Positions 18,041 through 27,053 of a DNA stretch of 64,000 nt are shown in pieces. Each line of letters opens with the position of its first letter. Position 1 is the stretch's first letter. Under the pieces are notes generated by a model that had not been told where the DNA came from, searched no databases, and saw only the letters and a list, made by a program, of their open reading frames with translations. A program made the position numbers and the translations under genes. This stretch comes from Curvivirga sp965219885 (GTDB taxonomy: Bacteria > Pseudomonadota > Alphaproteobacteria > UBA8366 > Aestuariispiraceae): assembly GCF_965219885.1 (NCBI RefSeq), contig NZ_CBDCOT010000009.1:186001-250000 (forward strand), read 5' to 3'.

Positions 18041-18778
18041 ATGTTTCGGCCTGTTATATTCTTGCACATCTTATTCAGTTGCTTTCTGACACTATTGTTT
18101 ACACTGCCCGTGAAAGCGTCTGACCCTCACCCTTGCCATAAAATAGATTACTGGCTGGGATCAGTGACACTGGACGCAGCTTACTCCATGATCGAAGAAA
18201 TATACGATATCAGCGATTTATGTTCTGAATTTAATCACACCTCTCTTAAAAAGGCACAGCATAATCTCCTGACAAATAACAGTGCGGCAAATGGATGGCG
18301 TTCAGAATATTTTATAAACCAATTTAGCGACGATATCGTTTATACGGACCCTGTTTTCACGGTGAATGTCACCTTATTCTTAAACGAAGAAAAATACGGT
18401 ACATCGCCAGACTTGTTTTCGGTGACCGGACAAAAAATCGGCTATTTTCTCGGTGATGTTTACGCGGTTGAAGAACTCAAAAAATTGGGTGGAATTCCCG
18501 TACATGGAGAGAGTTTTGACAAAGTTATCAAATCATTTCTCAATGGCAGAACAACGGCGATCATTGTTCCGAACACCATTTTTCTTGACCAGACAAATAT
18601 ACAAAATATTAATGTAAACTACACAAGCCATGATCTTGAACCTGTCTACTATCGACATGTCCTTCACAAAGATCATGAAGGCCTCATTCCCATCCTTAAC
18701 CAGGCTATTCCGAAAATGTTGCAAAATGGCACATTGGAAGAACGCCGTGCGAAACTTCTTTCAGAAAAGATCAATTGA
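18041..18778 (+). CDS. Periplasmic solute-binding protein family 3-like, tandem copy 1
   Basis: A 245-residue exported protein: a hydrophobic signal peptide (about 5-25, ending KAS) precedes a region like type 2 periplasmic amino-acid-binding proteins, with YTDPVFTVNVTLFLN, GQKIGYFLGDVYAVEEL and a C-terminal helix LNQAIPKMLQNGTLEE. It is clearly homologous to the next gene along its whole length. Two cysteines (PCHKI and LCSEF) are kept in both copies and could form a disulfide. An AAGGAGA precedes the ATG. No permease or ATPase gene is near, so import may not be its job; sensing or scavenging are alternatives. The specific ligand is unknown. Confidence 0.85.
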   Translation: MFRPVIFLHILFSCFLTLLFTLPVKASDPHPCHKIDYWLGSVTLDAAYSMIEEIYDISDLCSEFNHTSLKKAQHNLLTNNSAANGWRSEYFINQFSDDIVYTDPVFTVNVTLFLNEEKYGTSPDLFSVTGQKIGYFLGDVYAVEELKKLGGIPVHGESFDKVIKSFLNGRTTAIIVPNTIFLDQTNIQNINVNYTSHDLEPVYYRHVLHKDHEGLIPILNQAIPKMLQNGTLEERRAKLLSEKIN

Positions 18779-18883
18779 TTTTCGATTACCTAACAAAAAT
18801 CTAATCAACTCAAAATATTACGCTTTATTTTACTGAATAAGAGCATAAAATATCTATAGTCTATTCTGACTGGGGGAACTTTT

Positions 18884-19624
18884 TTGTATAATCAATTTAT
18901 GAAATATCTAACGTTTATAGTGACGATGTTCGTGCTTTCCATATCCGCCTATGCACAGGACAACAGTCAAACTAAATGCTATAAGATTGGCGTTTGGGAT
19001 AATTCCATTCCATCACAAGCGGCAATTTCAATTGTTGAAGAAATATATGAACGTAACAATTTATGCTACGAGCTGATCAACACATCCCTAGAAAAAGCGC
19101 GTCATGATATTTTGGTAAATACGTTAGATGCAAATATATGGCGTTCTGATGCGTTTATAGAGAAGAATAAACAAGAAATTGTGCATACAAGTCCACTTTT
19201 TGCGCTTGGCGTAAGTATCTATGCAAATACCCAACGTCTTGGATCAAAACTAGATAAGTCACAATTTAAAGGAAAACGCATTGGCTTCTACCATGGTGAT
19301 CTCCATGTAAAAAATGAGATTGAGGCTTTAAATGCCAAAGCCGTTCATAGTGAATCCAACCAGCACACTATTAAAGCGTTTATCAATCAACGCGTGGATG
19401 CAATTGTCATTACACCACTTCTCTTTCAAGCCCACAAAACTTCTATTCCGAGCGACATGATCATAGAAGAGATTCCTTTAACTTCTCTTCATTATCGTCA
19501 TATTCTGCATAAAGATAACGCTGCACTGATTCCATCGCTAAATGCTGCAATCGCGAAAGCATTAGAAAGAGAAACGCTTGAAGAGCGAATTGAACGATTT
19601 AAAAGCACTTCAAAGTCGGATTAA
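18884..19624 (+). CDS. Periplasmic solute-binding protein family 3-like, tandem copy 2
   Basis: A 246-residue exported protein with a signal peptide ending near AYAQ, homologous to the upstream copy: shared blocks include IVEEIYE, LCYELI, TSLEKARHDILVN, WRSDAFI, GKRIGFYHGD, YRHILHKDNAALIPSLNAAI and ETLEERIER. GGGGGA six bases before the TTG at 18884 supports that start; ATG at 18899 is an alternative without a well-placed site. The 105-bp gap between copies and their alignment point to an old tandem duplication. The gene ends 18 bp from the convergent speE stop, with no visible terminator. Confidence 0.84.
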   Translation: MYNQFMKYLTFIVTMFVLSISAYAQDNSQTKCYKIGVWDNSIPSQAAISIVEEIYERNNLCYELINTSLEKARHDILVNTLDANIWRSDAFIEKNKQEIVHTSPLFALGVSIYANTQRLGSKLDKSQFKGKRIGFYHGDLHVKNEIEALNAKAVHSESNQHTIKAFINQRVDAIVITPLLFQAHKTSIPSDMIIEEIPLTSLHYRHILHKDNAALIPSLNAAIAKALERETLEERIERFKSTSKSD

Positions 19625-19642
19625 CACCAAAGGCGTCAAGAA

Positions 19643-20512
19643 CTAACGATCAAGCCAATCACGTTGCCATTTTGGTAAAGCAAAGGAGGCTTGATGAACA
19701 TCCGCATCATAATGCTTGCCTTGATAATCCTTCACAGGATGACGTAAGCTAACGCCGTCTTTACTATAAAGATAGAAGCCAAAATCCCCGCCGGGATAAA
19801 GAGGTACATTTGCACGATAAGCTTCCATATGCGGCAATAACCGTGTTTTCAACATAACACTTACTAAATTCTCGCCATCACCCGATTGCTCTTGCAAGAA
19901 ACCGCCGCCATGCAGCGTTAGGAAGACACTATCACTGTCTACAACCACGCCTGCATCTGAGACGATTTCAACCAAATCTGTAAAGAAAGCTTCGGTGAAG
20001 AGAACAGCAGAAGGACCAACAGGCTCAGTCAAATCGAGGATAATGACATCAAACTTCTCACCGCGATCTTTGGCATTTGATACAAATTTCTTCGCATCAT
20101 CAATTACCAAATTTACACGTGGATCATTATAATCACCATTCACACCAAGATATTCTTCGGAAAGGCGAATAACACGTTCATCAATCTCAACCATAGTTAC
20201 AGATTTCACAAAATCATGCACCAAGGCTTCGCGTAAGTTACCGCCATCGCCCCCACCAATGATCAAGACATTCGCATCTTTACGTTCGCGACCAAGTAAG
20301 GGCACATGCATACCCATTTCATGGTAGATAAACTCATCTGCTTGACTGGCTTGAATATAACCATCCAATACCAATAAACGACCGAAATCCTCATGATCAT
20401 AAATTTCAATCAATTGAAATGGACTTTGTTCACGATGTAACAGTTTCACTTTTAAGGACTGGGAAATTCCCATGCCATCACAGCGCTCTTGCCACCATTC
20501 ATATTCAGACAT
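19643..20512 (-). CDS. speE: Polyamine aminopropyltransferase (spermidine synthase)
   Basis: Transfers an aminopropyl group from decarboxylated SAM to putrescine. The 289-residue protein has the N-terminal beta region (SLKVKLLHREQSPFQ, EIYDHEDFGRLLVLDG), the QASQADEFIYHEMGMHVPLL active-site segment, GGGDGGNLREAL for dcSAM and the DLTEPVGPS catalytic loop. It lies 29 bp after proA on the same strand, so it is likely co-transcribed with proBA. speD is not in the window. Confidence 0.95.
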   Translation of the reverse strand: MSEYEWWQERCDGMGISQSLKVKLLHREQSPFQLIEIYDHEDFGRLLVLDGYIQASQADEFIYHEMGMHVPLLGRERKDANVLIIGGGDGGNLREALVHDFVKSVTMVEIDERVIRLSEEYLGVNGDYNDPRVNLVIDDAKKFVSNAKDRGEKFDVIILDLTEPVGPSAVLFTEAFFTDLVEIVSDAGVVVDSDSVFLTLHGGGFLQEQSGDGENLVSVMLKTRLLPHMEAYRANVPLYPGGDFGFYLYSKDGVSLRHPVKDYQGKHYDADVHQASFALPKWQRDWLDR

Positions 20513-20541
20513 GGAAATTCCCTTTCCTAAAAGACTTCAAA

Positions 20542-21822
20542 TTACGGACGGGTCTGTCCTGTACCGCGCACTTGATATTTAAAACTGGTGAGCTGTTCCG
20601 CACCAACTGGACCACGGGCATGCATACGGCCTGTAGAAATGCCAATTTCCGCGCCCATACCAAATTCACCACCATCCGCAAATTGCGTAGATGCATTTTG
20701 CATTACAATCGCAGAATCAACTTCGCGCAGGAATTTCTCTGCGACATCCGTATCTTCGGTGATAATACTTTCAGTATGATGCGAACTATAATGATTGATA
20801 TGGTCAATAGCGGCTTGAGCATCCTCAACAACTTTCACAGAAATGATCGCATCCAGATATTCTGTATACCAATCTTCTTCCACTACTTCTTTTATGTAAG
20901 ATGCCATGGATTGAACCGCCTCATCCCCACGGATTTCACAGTTCAGATCGTTTAAGCCATCAAGAATAGCAGGCAAAATATCCGCTGCAACATCCTTATT
21001 CACTAATAAAGTTTCCGCTGATCCACAGATACCTGTACGACGCATTTTTGCATTCAAAGTGATATCCAACGCTTTTTGTGCGTCTGCATCCTTATCAAGA
21101 TAGATATGACAAATACCATCTAGATGCGAGAATACTGGCATACGCGCATTATTCTGAACACGCTCAATCAATCCGCGGCCACCACGTGGGACAATCACAT
21201 CCACATAATCACTTAAAGATAAAAGTGCATCAACCGCCGCACGATCGCGGGTCGGAATCATCTGTACAGAATCTTCTGGCAAGTTCGTCGCCTTAAGACC
21301 GGAACGAATACAATCCGCAATCACACCTGCACTGTTCAAGCTTTCAGATCCACCTCTCAAGATAGCAGCATTGCCAGATTTCAAACAAAGCGCACCTGCA
21401 TCTGCGGTCACATTTGGACGGGATTCATAAATCACCCCGATCACACCAAGCGGCGTGCGCACACGGGAAATCTTCAATCCATTAGGACGATCCCATTCAT
21501 CCATCACTTCCCCGACTGGATCTTTCAATGTGGTGATTGCTTCCAAGCCAGCCGCCATGCCTTCGATACGATCTGCATCCAGCATCAAACGATCCATCAT
21601 TGCATCTGATAGACCCTTTTCACTTCCAAAGGCTAAATCTTTCTTATTCGCTTCGATGATTTCATCTTGGCGTGCACGCAAAGCATCTGCTGCGGCTTGT
21701 AGCGCTTTATTTTTCTGTTCGGGGCTTGCAAGACCCAATGCATGAGATGCCGCACGGGCTTTTTTGCCCATATCGACTAATAGTGCATTTACATCCATGT
21801 TCATATCTTCTGCCATAGACAT
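20542..21822 (-). CDS. proA: Gamma-glutamyl phosphate reductase (glutamate-5-semialdehyde dehydrogenase)
   Basis: Second step of proline synthesis, reducing gamma-glutamyl phosphate with NADPH. From ATG 21822 the protein is 426 residues. It carries IYESRPNVTADAGALCLKSGN, VPRGGRGLIERVQ and MRRTGICGSAETLLV with the catalytic Cys. GGGAGAG six bases before ATG 21822 makes it a far better start than the TTG at 21855 that overlaps the proB stop. It is 29 bp after proB, forming a proBA operon. Confidence 0.97.
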   Translation of the reverse strand: MSMAEDMNMDVNALLVDMGKKARAASHALGLASPEQKNKALQAAADALRARQDEIIEANKKDLAFGSEKGLSDAMMDRLMLDADRIEGMAAGLEAITTLKDPVGEVMDEWDRPNGLKISRVRTPLGVIGVIYESRPNVTADAGALCLKSGNAAILRGGSESLNSAGVIADCIRSGLKATNLPEDSVQMIPTRDRAAVDALLSLSDYVDVIVPRGGRGLIERVQNNARMPVFSHLDGICHIYLDKDADAQKALDITLNAKMRRTGICGSAETLLVNKDVAADILPAILDGLNDLNCEIRGDEAVQSMASYIKEVVEEDWYTEYLDAIISVKVVEDAQAAIDHINHYSSHHTESIITEDTDVAEKFLREVDSAIVMQNASTQFADGGEFGMGAEIGISTGRMHARGPVGAEQLTSFKYQVRGTGQTRP

Positions 21823-21851
21823 AGTCTTCTCTCCCGAAGTTAAGTTAATAA

Positions 21852-22967
21852 TCAAGCTTCAAGGGCAAGATCATCACGGTGGATCACTTCCACTTTACGA
21901 TCAATACCCAGTTTTTCTTTTACTTCATCACTGTGAAGGCCAAGAATTTCTTTTGTATCATCACTGGAAAACGCTGAAAGACCAACGCCCAAACGTTCTC
22001 CATTTAAATTTTTCACCAAAATGGAATCGCCACGATCAAAATGACCATCCACTCCCGTCACACCTGCCGGTAATAAACTTTTACCTGCGTTTAAGGCACT
22101 CACAGCCCCATCATCCACAGTCACACTGCCAGCCGGCGTTAAACTACCTGCAATCCATTTCTTACGTGCTGCACGTGGTTTCACTGCTGATAAGAACCAG
22201 GTACATAGGCCACCATCAAGGATGCTGCCCACCGGATTCAATTTCGCCCCTTGTGCAATCACCATGGCGCAACCACCTTGAACTGCAAGCTTTGCTGCCA
22301 ATAGTTTGGTCACCATACCGCCTGTGGATATTCCAACGGGTGCATCACCTGCCATGGCATCGATTTCCGCAGTGATTTTTTCCACTACAGGAATATGGGT
22401 GGCATTTTCATTTTTACGAGGGTCCGCTGTATATAAGCCATCAATATCACTTAACAAGACCAATGCATCAGCTGACACCATAGTTGCCACGCGGGCTGCT
22501 AAACGATCATTGTCACCATAACGGATTTCTTCGGTCGCTACCGTGTCATTTTCGTTAATGATTGGCACAGCTCCAAGGCTCAACAATTGAAAGGCAGTTG
22601 CACGCGCGTTCAAATGACGACGACGTTCTTCTGTATCAGATGGGGTCAATAACATCTGTGCCACAGTGATATTATGACGATGCAAGGCTTCTTGATACGC
22701 ATGAGCTAAACGGATTTGCCCCGTCGCCGCACTTGCTTGTTTTTCTTCAAGTTTTAGTGCCTCGCCTTTCAGACCAAGATGACGACGCCCCACAGCGATA
22801 GAGCCAGAGGACACAACAAGGACTTGCTTACCTGCCTTGTGCAGGCGCGCAATATCATCCGCCAACGCATTCAACCATTCCTGACGAATACGTCCCTCAC
22901 TATCCACCAATAAGGCAGACCCAATTTTTATGACAACACGTTTTGCCTGTTGCAGGTCAAATGACAT
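21852..22967 (-). CDS. proB: Glutamate 5-kinase with C-terminal PUA domain
   Basis: Phosphorylates glutamate as the first and feedback-inhibited step of proline synthesis. The 371-residue protein has an amino-acid-kinase domain (VVIKIGSALLVD at the N-terminus, VSSGSIAVGRRHLGL, NENDTVATEEIRYGDND, LLSDIDGLYTADPR, GISTGGMVTKLLAAKLA) and a PUA domain of about 80 residues from around residue 290. proC is 4 kb away on the other strand. It is 37 bp after obgE. Confidence 0.97.
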   Translation of the reverse strand: MSFDLQQAKRVVIKIGSALLVDSEGRIRQEWLNALADDIARLHKAGKQVLVVSSGSIAVGRRHLGLKGEALKLEEKQASAATGQIRLAHAYQEALHRHNITVAQMLLTPSDTEERRRHLNARATAFQLLSLGAVPIINENDTVATEEIRYGDNDRLAARVATMVSADALVLLSDIDGLYTADPRKNENATHIPVVEKITAEIDAMAGDAPVGISTGGMVTKLLAAKLAVQGGCAMVIAQGAKLNPVGSILDGGLCTWFLSAVKPRAARKKWIAGSLTPAGSVTVDDGAVSALNAGKSLLPAGVTGVDGHFDRGDSILVKNLNGERLGVGLSAFSSDDTKEILGLHSDEVKEKLGIDRKVEVIHRDDLALEA

Positions 22968-23004
22968 GTCTAATTTCTCCCAATCCTATCCCCAATAGAC
23001 AGGA

Positions 23005-24096
23005 TTAAACTGGTGACCACGGCTTAGCGATTTCTTCCGCTGCGTCGTAGGCTTCACCTTTTTCTTCTGCTTCCAATATCGCTTCAGCTTCTTCTTTTTC
23101 CTTCACGCGATATTGATCAATCTCTGAATAAAGAACACGTAAGGCTTTATCCACACCTTCACCGGAAATACCGGAAAGGACCACGATGGGGCTATCTGTG
23201 ACTTCACGTAATTCTTCAATCATTTCGTCAATAATTTCCGGGATTAAAGCATCCGCTTTATTGATACCAATTACTTCCGGTTTATCAGCAAGACCGGCGC
23301 CATAAGCTTCCAGCTCTTCACGGACAACTTTATAGCTTTCAACGACTTTTTCTGCGGAACCATCAATCAAATGTAATAAGATACGTGTACGTTCAATATG
23401 ACCAAGAAAACGAGTACCAATTCCCTTGCCTTCATGCGCGCCTTCGATAAGTCCCGGGATATCCGCAATCACGAATTCATTTCCATCACTATTCACCACA
23501 CCCAGATTTGGATGAATCGTTGTAAATTCATAATCAGCAATCTTAGGCTTGGCATTACTGGTCGCTGAAAGGAAAGTCGATTTACCTGCATTTGGCAAAC
23601 CAACAAGACCCGCATCTGCAATCAATTTCAAACGCAACCAAACCCATAATTCCTGTCCTGGCCAACCCGGTTCGGATTTCCGCGGCGCACGGTTTGTTGG
23701 TGTTTTAAAGGCCGTATTACCACGACCGCCATCACCACCACGAAGGAGGCAAATCTTTTGCCCTACCTCAGTCAGATCCGCCAGCACAGTTTCTTTATCT
23801 TCAGATAGAATTTGCGTGCCAACAGGTAATTTTAAGGTCACGGACTCACCATTGGCACCGTTCATATCACGACCCGCACCCGGATTACCACGGCGGGCTT
23901 TAAAATGCTGCTTATAGCGATAGTCAATCAGGGTGTTCAAACCCGGAACAGCTTCAATAAATACATCACCACCACGGCCGCCATTGCCGCCATTTGGGCC
24001 ACCAAATTCAATATATTTTTCGCGTCGGAATGAAACGGAACCGGGACCACCCCAGCCACTTTTCATATATACTTTTGCTTCATCAAGGAATTTCAT
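23005..24096 (-). CDS. obgE: Obg-family GTPase (ObgE/CgtA)
   Basis: An essential GTPase for 50S assembly and the stress response. The 363-residue protein has the glycine-rich Obg fold (FRREKYIEFGGPNGGNGG, 1-158), then the G domain: GLPNAGKST (P-loop), the TTIHPNLG switch, DIPGLIEGAHEGKG (G3) and GINKAD (G4). The C-terminal tail is short and acidic and lacks a full OCT domain. It has its own upstream region, since a terminator separates it from rpmA. Confidence 0.98.
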   Translation of the reverse strand: MKFLDEAKVYMKSGWGGPGSVSFRREKYIEFGGPNGGNGGRGGDVFIEAVPGLNTLIDYRYKQHFKARRGNPGAGRDMNGANGESVTLKLPVGTQILSEDKETVLADLTEVGQKICLLRGGDGGRGNTAFKTPTNRAPRKSEPGWPGQELWVWLRLKLIADAGLVGLPNAGKSTFLSATSNAKPKIADYEFTTIHPNLGVVNSDGNEFVIADIPGLIEGAHEGKGIGTRFLGHIERTRILLHLIDGSAEKVVESYKVVREELEAYGAGLADKPEVIGINKADALIPEIIDEMIEELREVTDSPIVVLSGISGEGVDKALRVLYSEIDQYRVKEKEEAEAILEAEEKGEAYDAAEEIAKPWSPV

Positions 24097-24176
24097 GGGC
24101 TTATCCGCCGTGTGTTAAACTTTGTTCAATGTATTTATGCAAACTGCTCTGTTATGAAAAGAACAATTTTCAGACG

Positions 24177-24206
24177 AAAAAAGGGAATGGCGTTTCGGCC
24201 ATTCCC
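24177..24206 (-). terminator. Rho-independent terminator after rplU-rpmA
   Basis: Perfect 9-bp inverted repeat GGGAATGGC/GCCATTCCC with a 6-nt loop; the minus strand reads into TTTTTTCG. It lies 33 bp after the rpmA stop, so obgE needs its own promoter (between about 24100 and 24175). Confidence 0.92.
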
Positions 24207-24238
24207 CTCAATCTCACAGATCCGTAAACGGGAAGGCC

Positions 24239-24505
24239 TTATTCGGCAGCTTCCGCTAGAGGTGTTACGGATACGAATGTGCGTTTGCGTGTTTTACGGA
24301 ATTGTACTTTACCGCCTTCCAATGCAAACAATGTGTGGTCTTTACCCATACCAACATTGTCACCTGGGTGCACTTTTGTGCCACGTTGACGCATGATGAT
24401 GTTACCAGGAACTACTGCTTCACCACCGAATTTTTTAACTCCGAGGCGACGACCTTCGGAATCGCGACCGTTACGTGAACTACCGCCTGCTTTTTTATGA
24501 GCCAT
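24239..24505 (-). CDS. rpmA: 50S ribosomal protein L27
   Basis: An 88-residue L27 that begins AHKKAGGSSRNGRDSEGRRLGVK; its N-terminus reaches the peptidyl transferase centre. There is no Firmicutes-type N-terminal extension to be cleaved. It has the usual VxPGNIIMRQRGTKVHPGDNVG core. It follows rplU by 25 bp in one operon. Confidence 0.98.
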   Translation of the reverse strand: MAHKKAGGSSRNGRDSEGRRLGVKKFGGEAVVPGNIIMRQRGTKVHPGDNVGMGKDHTLFALEGGKVQFRKTRKRTFVSVTPLAEAAE

Positions 24506-24530
24506 GACTTAGGTCTCCTTACCTCTAGAA

Positions 24531-24947
24531 TTAATCTTTTTTCGCTGCAGCTTTTTTAGCGGCTGTTTTTTTAGCTGCTTTTTTAGCTGTAGATTTCTTT
24601 GTTGCCGCTTTAGGGGCAGATGCTTTCTTCGCACCGGAAGCAACGATGTCTGTTACCTTAAGAACGGTGATCTCTTGACGATGACCTTTCTTACGACGGT
24701 AGTTATGACGACGTTTCTTTTTGAATACGATTACTTTGTCATCTTTCTTTTGGCTGATAACTTCAGCTTTAACAGCTGCGCCTTCAACCACTGGTGCACC
24801 AACAGTTTGGGAGTCAGCATCGCCAACCAACAAAACTTGATCCAAAACGATTTCAGAACCAGCTTCACCTTCAAGTTTTTCAACTTTGATCACGTCGTCT
24901 TTTGCAACGCGATACTGTTTGCCACCAGTTTTAATTACTGCGAACAT
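24531..24947 (-). CDS. rplU: 50S ribosomal protein L21 with Lys/Ala-rich C-terminal extension
   Basis: The first about 103 residues are standard L21 (FAVIKTGGKQYRVAKDD at the start; KKRRHNYRRKKGHRQEITVLKV near the end). A further 33 or so residues, almost only Lys, Ala, Ser and Thr with TAKKAAKKTAAKKAAAKK, form a basic tail resembling histone H1. Extended L21 proteins occur in alphaproteobacteria. The same tail type occurs on other proteins in this window. It is first in the rplU-rpmA operon with a structured 5' leader. Confidence 0.97.
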   Translation of the reverse strand: MFAVIKTGGKQYRVAKDDVIKVEKLEGEAGSEIVLDQVLLVGDADSQTVGAPVVEGAAVKAEVISQKKDDKVIVFKKKRRHNYRRKKGHRQEITVLKVTDIVASGAKKASAPKAATKKSTAKKAAKKTAAKKAAAKKD

Positions 24948-25136
24948 ATCTTTGCTCTCTTTTAAACCCGCGCTTTACGGTGATCGATCAACGGGATAAT
25001 CCCAAATAGACCAATACTTTAGTCTCATCCGACCCCATGTCGGAAAACCTCAAGCGGCGCAATACAAAATGACGTGAGAAACGCATAATCCCTCACGTAC
25101 AGGCGGGGTTTATACTTTATTTCTTGTGAAAGTCAA
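24948..25136 (-). promoter_or_regulatory. rplU promoter and structured 5' leader
   Basis: On the minus strand, TTGACT (25131-25136), a 16-bp spacer and TATAAA (25109-25114) form a strong promoter with a start near 25102. The resulting leader is about 155 nt. It contains a 7-bp hairpin ACGTGAG/CTCACGT (25072-25098) right after the start, and a perfect 6-bp hairpin TCCGAC/GTCGGA with a 5-nt loop (25028-25044). A leader this long with two hairpins fits autogenous ribosomal-protein control, which is an inference. Confidence 0.6.
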
Positions 25137-25160
25137 TAGCTATCAAGGATTTTACAGTGA

Positions 25161-25529
25161 CTATCCCAATTTAAATTCGGCAAATACCTCAGCCAAACTT
25201 TCTGCACTGATTGGCTTTTGCACATAGCCCTGCATCCCCGCAGCGATGTATTCTGCCCTATCTTCTTCAGAATTGGCTGTAATCGCCACGATAGGAAGGT
25301 CATCGGGAACAACTTTTGTCTTACGGATTAATTGCGTCGCCTCAACACCATTCATATCTGGCATCTCAATATCCATTAAGATGATATCCACTTTTTCTGA
25401 ACGCAATTTAAATATCGCCTCACGTCCACTTTCAGCTTGAATTGCCTCATGACCAGCCGCCTTTATCAAAGCTTCATTTAGCATTCGATTGATCTTTTGA
25501 TCATCAACAATCAAAACTCTTATGGCCAT
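25161..25529 (-). CDS. Single-domain response regulator (CheY-like receiver)
   Basis: A stand-alone receiver of 122 residues from ATG 25529, which has AGAGGA six bases upstream; the longer frame to 25562 is not needed. Asp9/Asp10 form the acidic pocket, Asp53 in LMDIEMPDMNG is the phosphorylation site, and VQKPIS holds the conserved lysine. There is no output domain. No kinase gene is adjacent, so partner and role (phosphorelay or Hpt shuttle) are unknown. It lies 96 bp after nhaA, behind a terminator. Confidence 0.93.
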   Translation of the reverse strand: MAIRVLIVDDQKINRMLNEALIKAAGHEAIQAESGREAIFKLRSEKVDIILMDIEMPDMNGVEATQLIRKTKVVPDDLPIVAITANSEEDRAEYIAAGMQGYVQKPISAESLAEVFAEFKLG

Positions 25530-25560
25530 TCTTATTCCTCTTACGGGTGCTAGCTTATAC

Positions 25561-25597
25561 AAAAAATGGAGAAACCATTGTTAAAAGTTTCCCCATT
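25561..25597 (-). terminator. Rho-independent terminator after nhaA
   Basis: On the minus strand an 11-bp stem with one G-U wobble (AATGGGGAAAC paired with GTTTCTCCATT) closes an 11-nt loop and runs into TTTTTTGT. It lies about 28 bp after the nhaA stop. Confidence 0.75.
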
Positions 25598-25624
25598 AAT
25601 TTGCAAGCTATTGAAAGTGATATC

Positions 25625-26785
25625 TTACTCTTCTTTCACGCTAAAGCTTTGGACCGGTGGTGTTGTGCGCAACACGAAGTATCCAACTATCGCCGAAAGA
25701 ATGGAGCCAGACAGCACACCTATGCGAACTTGTGCTTCATATACAGGGTCACTAAAGGCCAAGGCACCAATAAACAAACTCATGGTAAAACCGATACCCG
25801 CCAACAAAGCCGCACCATAAATGTGACGGTAACTTACACCAGCAGGCAAACTACTTATACCAAGCTTTGTGAAAGCAAATACAGTTCCAAACACACCAAT
25901 CTGCTTACCTAGGAACAAGCCTGCAGCAATGCCCAAAGGTACCGCCGCGAATAAATCAGCAAGCGCTATCCCTTTTAGCGAGACCCCTGCATTTGCGAAA
26001 GCAAAGACAGGCATAATAAAGAACATGACCCAGGGAGACATGGAATGTTCCATTATCTTCAATGGCGGCACATCATAATGGTTTGTACGCTTCAACGGAA
26101 TTAACATCGCAATTGCCACGCCCGCCAAAGTCGCATGAACACCAGATTTGAGAACAGCTAACCAGATAAAGGCACCCACCAACATATATGGTGAAATCCG
26201 TGTTACGCCAGCAAAGTTGAAGATTGCTAAAACACCCAAGCCAGCAAAAGCCAAACCAATAGAAATAAAGGAAAGATCTGCCGTATAGAACATGGCAATT
26301 ACGATAATTGCACCTAGGTCATCCAAGATCGCCAATGTTAACAAAAAGACTTTCAAGGCAGGTGGCACACGACGGCCTAAAATCGCCAAGATCCCCAATG
26401 CAAAAGCAATATCTGTTGCAGCTGGGATCGCCCAACCGTTTAGTGCTGTTGGATCCCCCATATTAATGACGGCATAAATAACAGCTGGCACTGCCATACC
26501 ACCAACGGCAGCCCCGGCTGGCAAAATTGCGTTACTGACTTTTGAAAGATTACCCTTCACAAATTCATATTTGATCTCAAGCCCCACATACATGAAAAAG
26601 AGAGCCATCAAACCGTCATTAATGAAATGTAACAAAGACTTGGTCAGAACCAATTCACCAATACCAATTGTCACGGGCATGCGTAACAAATCGTCATAAT
26701 GAACCGCATAGGGAGAATTATAAATCAGAATAGCCAGCCCTGCCGCAGCTACGAGGACCAAACCACTAATCACTTCTTTGTTCAT
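25625..26785 (-). CDS. nhaA: Na+/H+ antiporter NhaA
   Basis: An inner-membrane antiporter swapping sodium for protons, for pH and salt tolerance. The 386-residue length is typical. Landmarks are FFMYVGLEIKYEFVKG, AATDIAFALGILAILG (helix IV with the conserved TD) and LAILDDLGAIIVIAMFY, with the ion-binding Asp pair. Presence fits a marine or saline habitat. The upstream region holds two palindromes that may be regulatory. It is separated from the response regulator by a terminator. Confidence 0.97.
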   Translation of the reverse strand: MNKEVISGLVLVAAAGLAILIYNSPYAVHYDDLLRMPVTIGIGELVLTKSLLHFINDGLMALFFMYVGLEIKYEFVKGNLSKVSNAILPAGAAVGGMAVPAVIYAVINMGDPTALNGWAIPAATDIAFALGILAILGRRVPPALKVFLLTLAILDDLGAIIVIAMFYTADLSFISIGLAFAGLGVLAIFNFAGVTRISPYMLVGAFIWLAVLKSGVHATLAGVAIAMLIPLKRTNHYDVPPLKIMEHSMSPWVMFFIMPVFAFANAGVSLKGIALADLFAAVPLGIAAGLFLGKQIGVFGTVFAFTKLGISSLPAGVSYRHIYGAALLAGIGFTMSLFIGALAFSDPVYEAQVRIGVLSGSILSAIVGYFVLRTTPPVQSFSVKEE

Positions 26786-26805
26786 ATGTCACCACCCAGA
26801 AAAAC

Positions 26806-26851
26806 CTTATTTATATTTAAAATAAGCGAACCCAATCCATATGTATACATA
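26806..26851. promoter_or_regulatory. Two palindromes upstream of nhaA
   Basis: A perfect 7-7-7 inverted repeat CTTATTT/AAATAAG (26806-26826) and a perfect 12-bp palindrome TATGTATACATA (26840-26851) lie 20-66 bp before the nhaA start. They could be operators or part of an AT-rich promoter; AT-rich palindromes arise easily by chance. Confidence 0.35.
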
Positions 26852-27053
26852 CAATAGGCTGAATTCGCTTTCTTATCTTGAACTATTACTCAATCAAATG
26901 GTGATTTAAAAGTATTTTTCAAGCAAACGCCTAGTCATTTAAATAATTTTGAAATAGTTAAGCTAGACAGGAATTCTTGCAAAAATTAATATCCATCCGA
27001 AATTGAAATAGCGAAAAACACCTCTCTCTCTTTAAATCTGAAAGGATATTCTA

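Noticed and set aside
20419..20955. 178-residue plus-strand ORF
   Set aside because: Lies antisense across speE and proA, both of which are unmistakable; no motif or ribosome-binding site.
21764..22375. 203-residue plus-strand ORF
   Set aside because: Antisense to proB and the start of proA; His/Pro/Leu-rich shadow translation with no family features.
25547..25912. 121-residue plus-strand ORF
   Set aside because: Antisense to nhaA, overlapping its terminator; no coding features.
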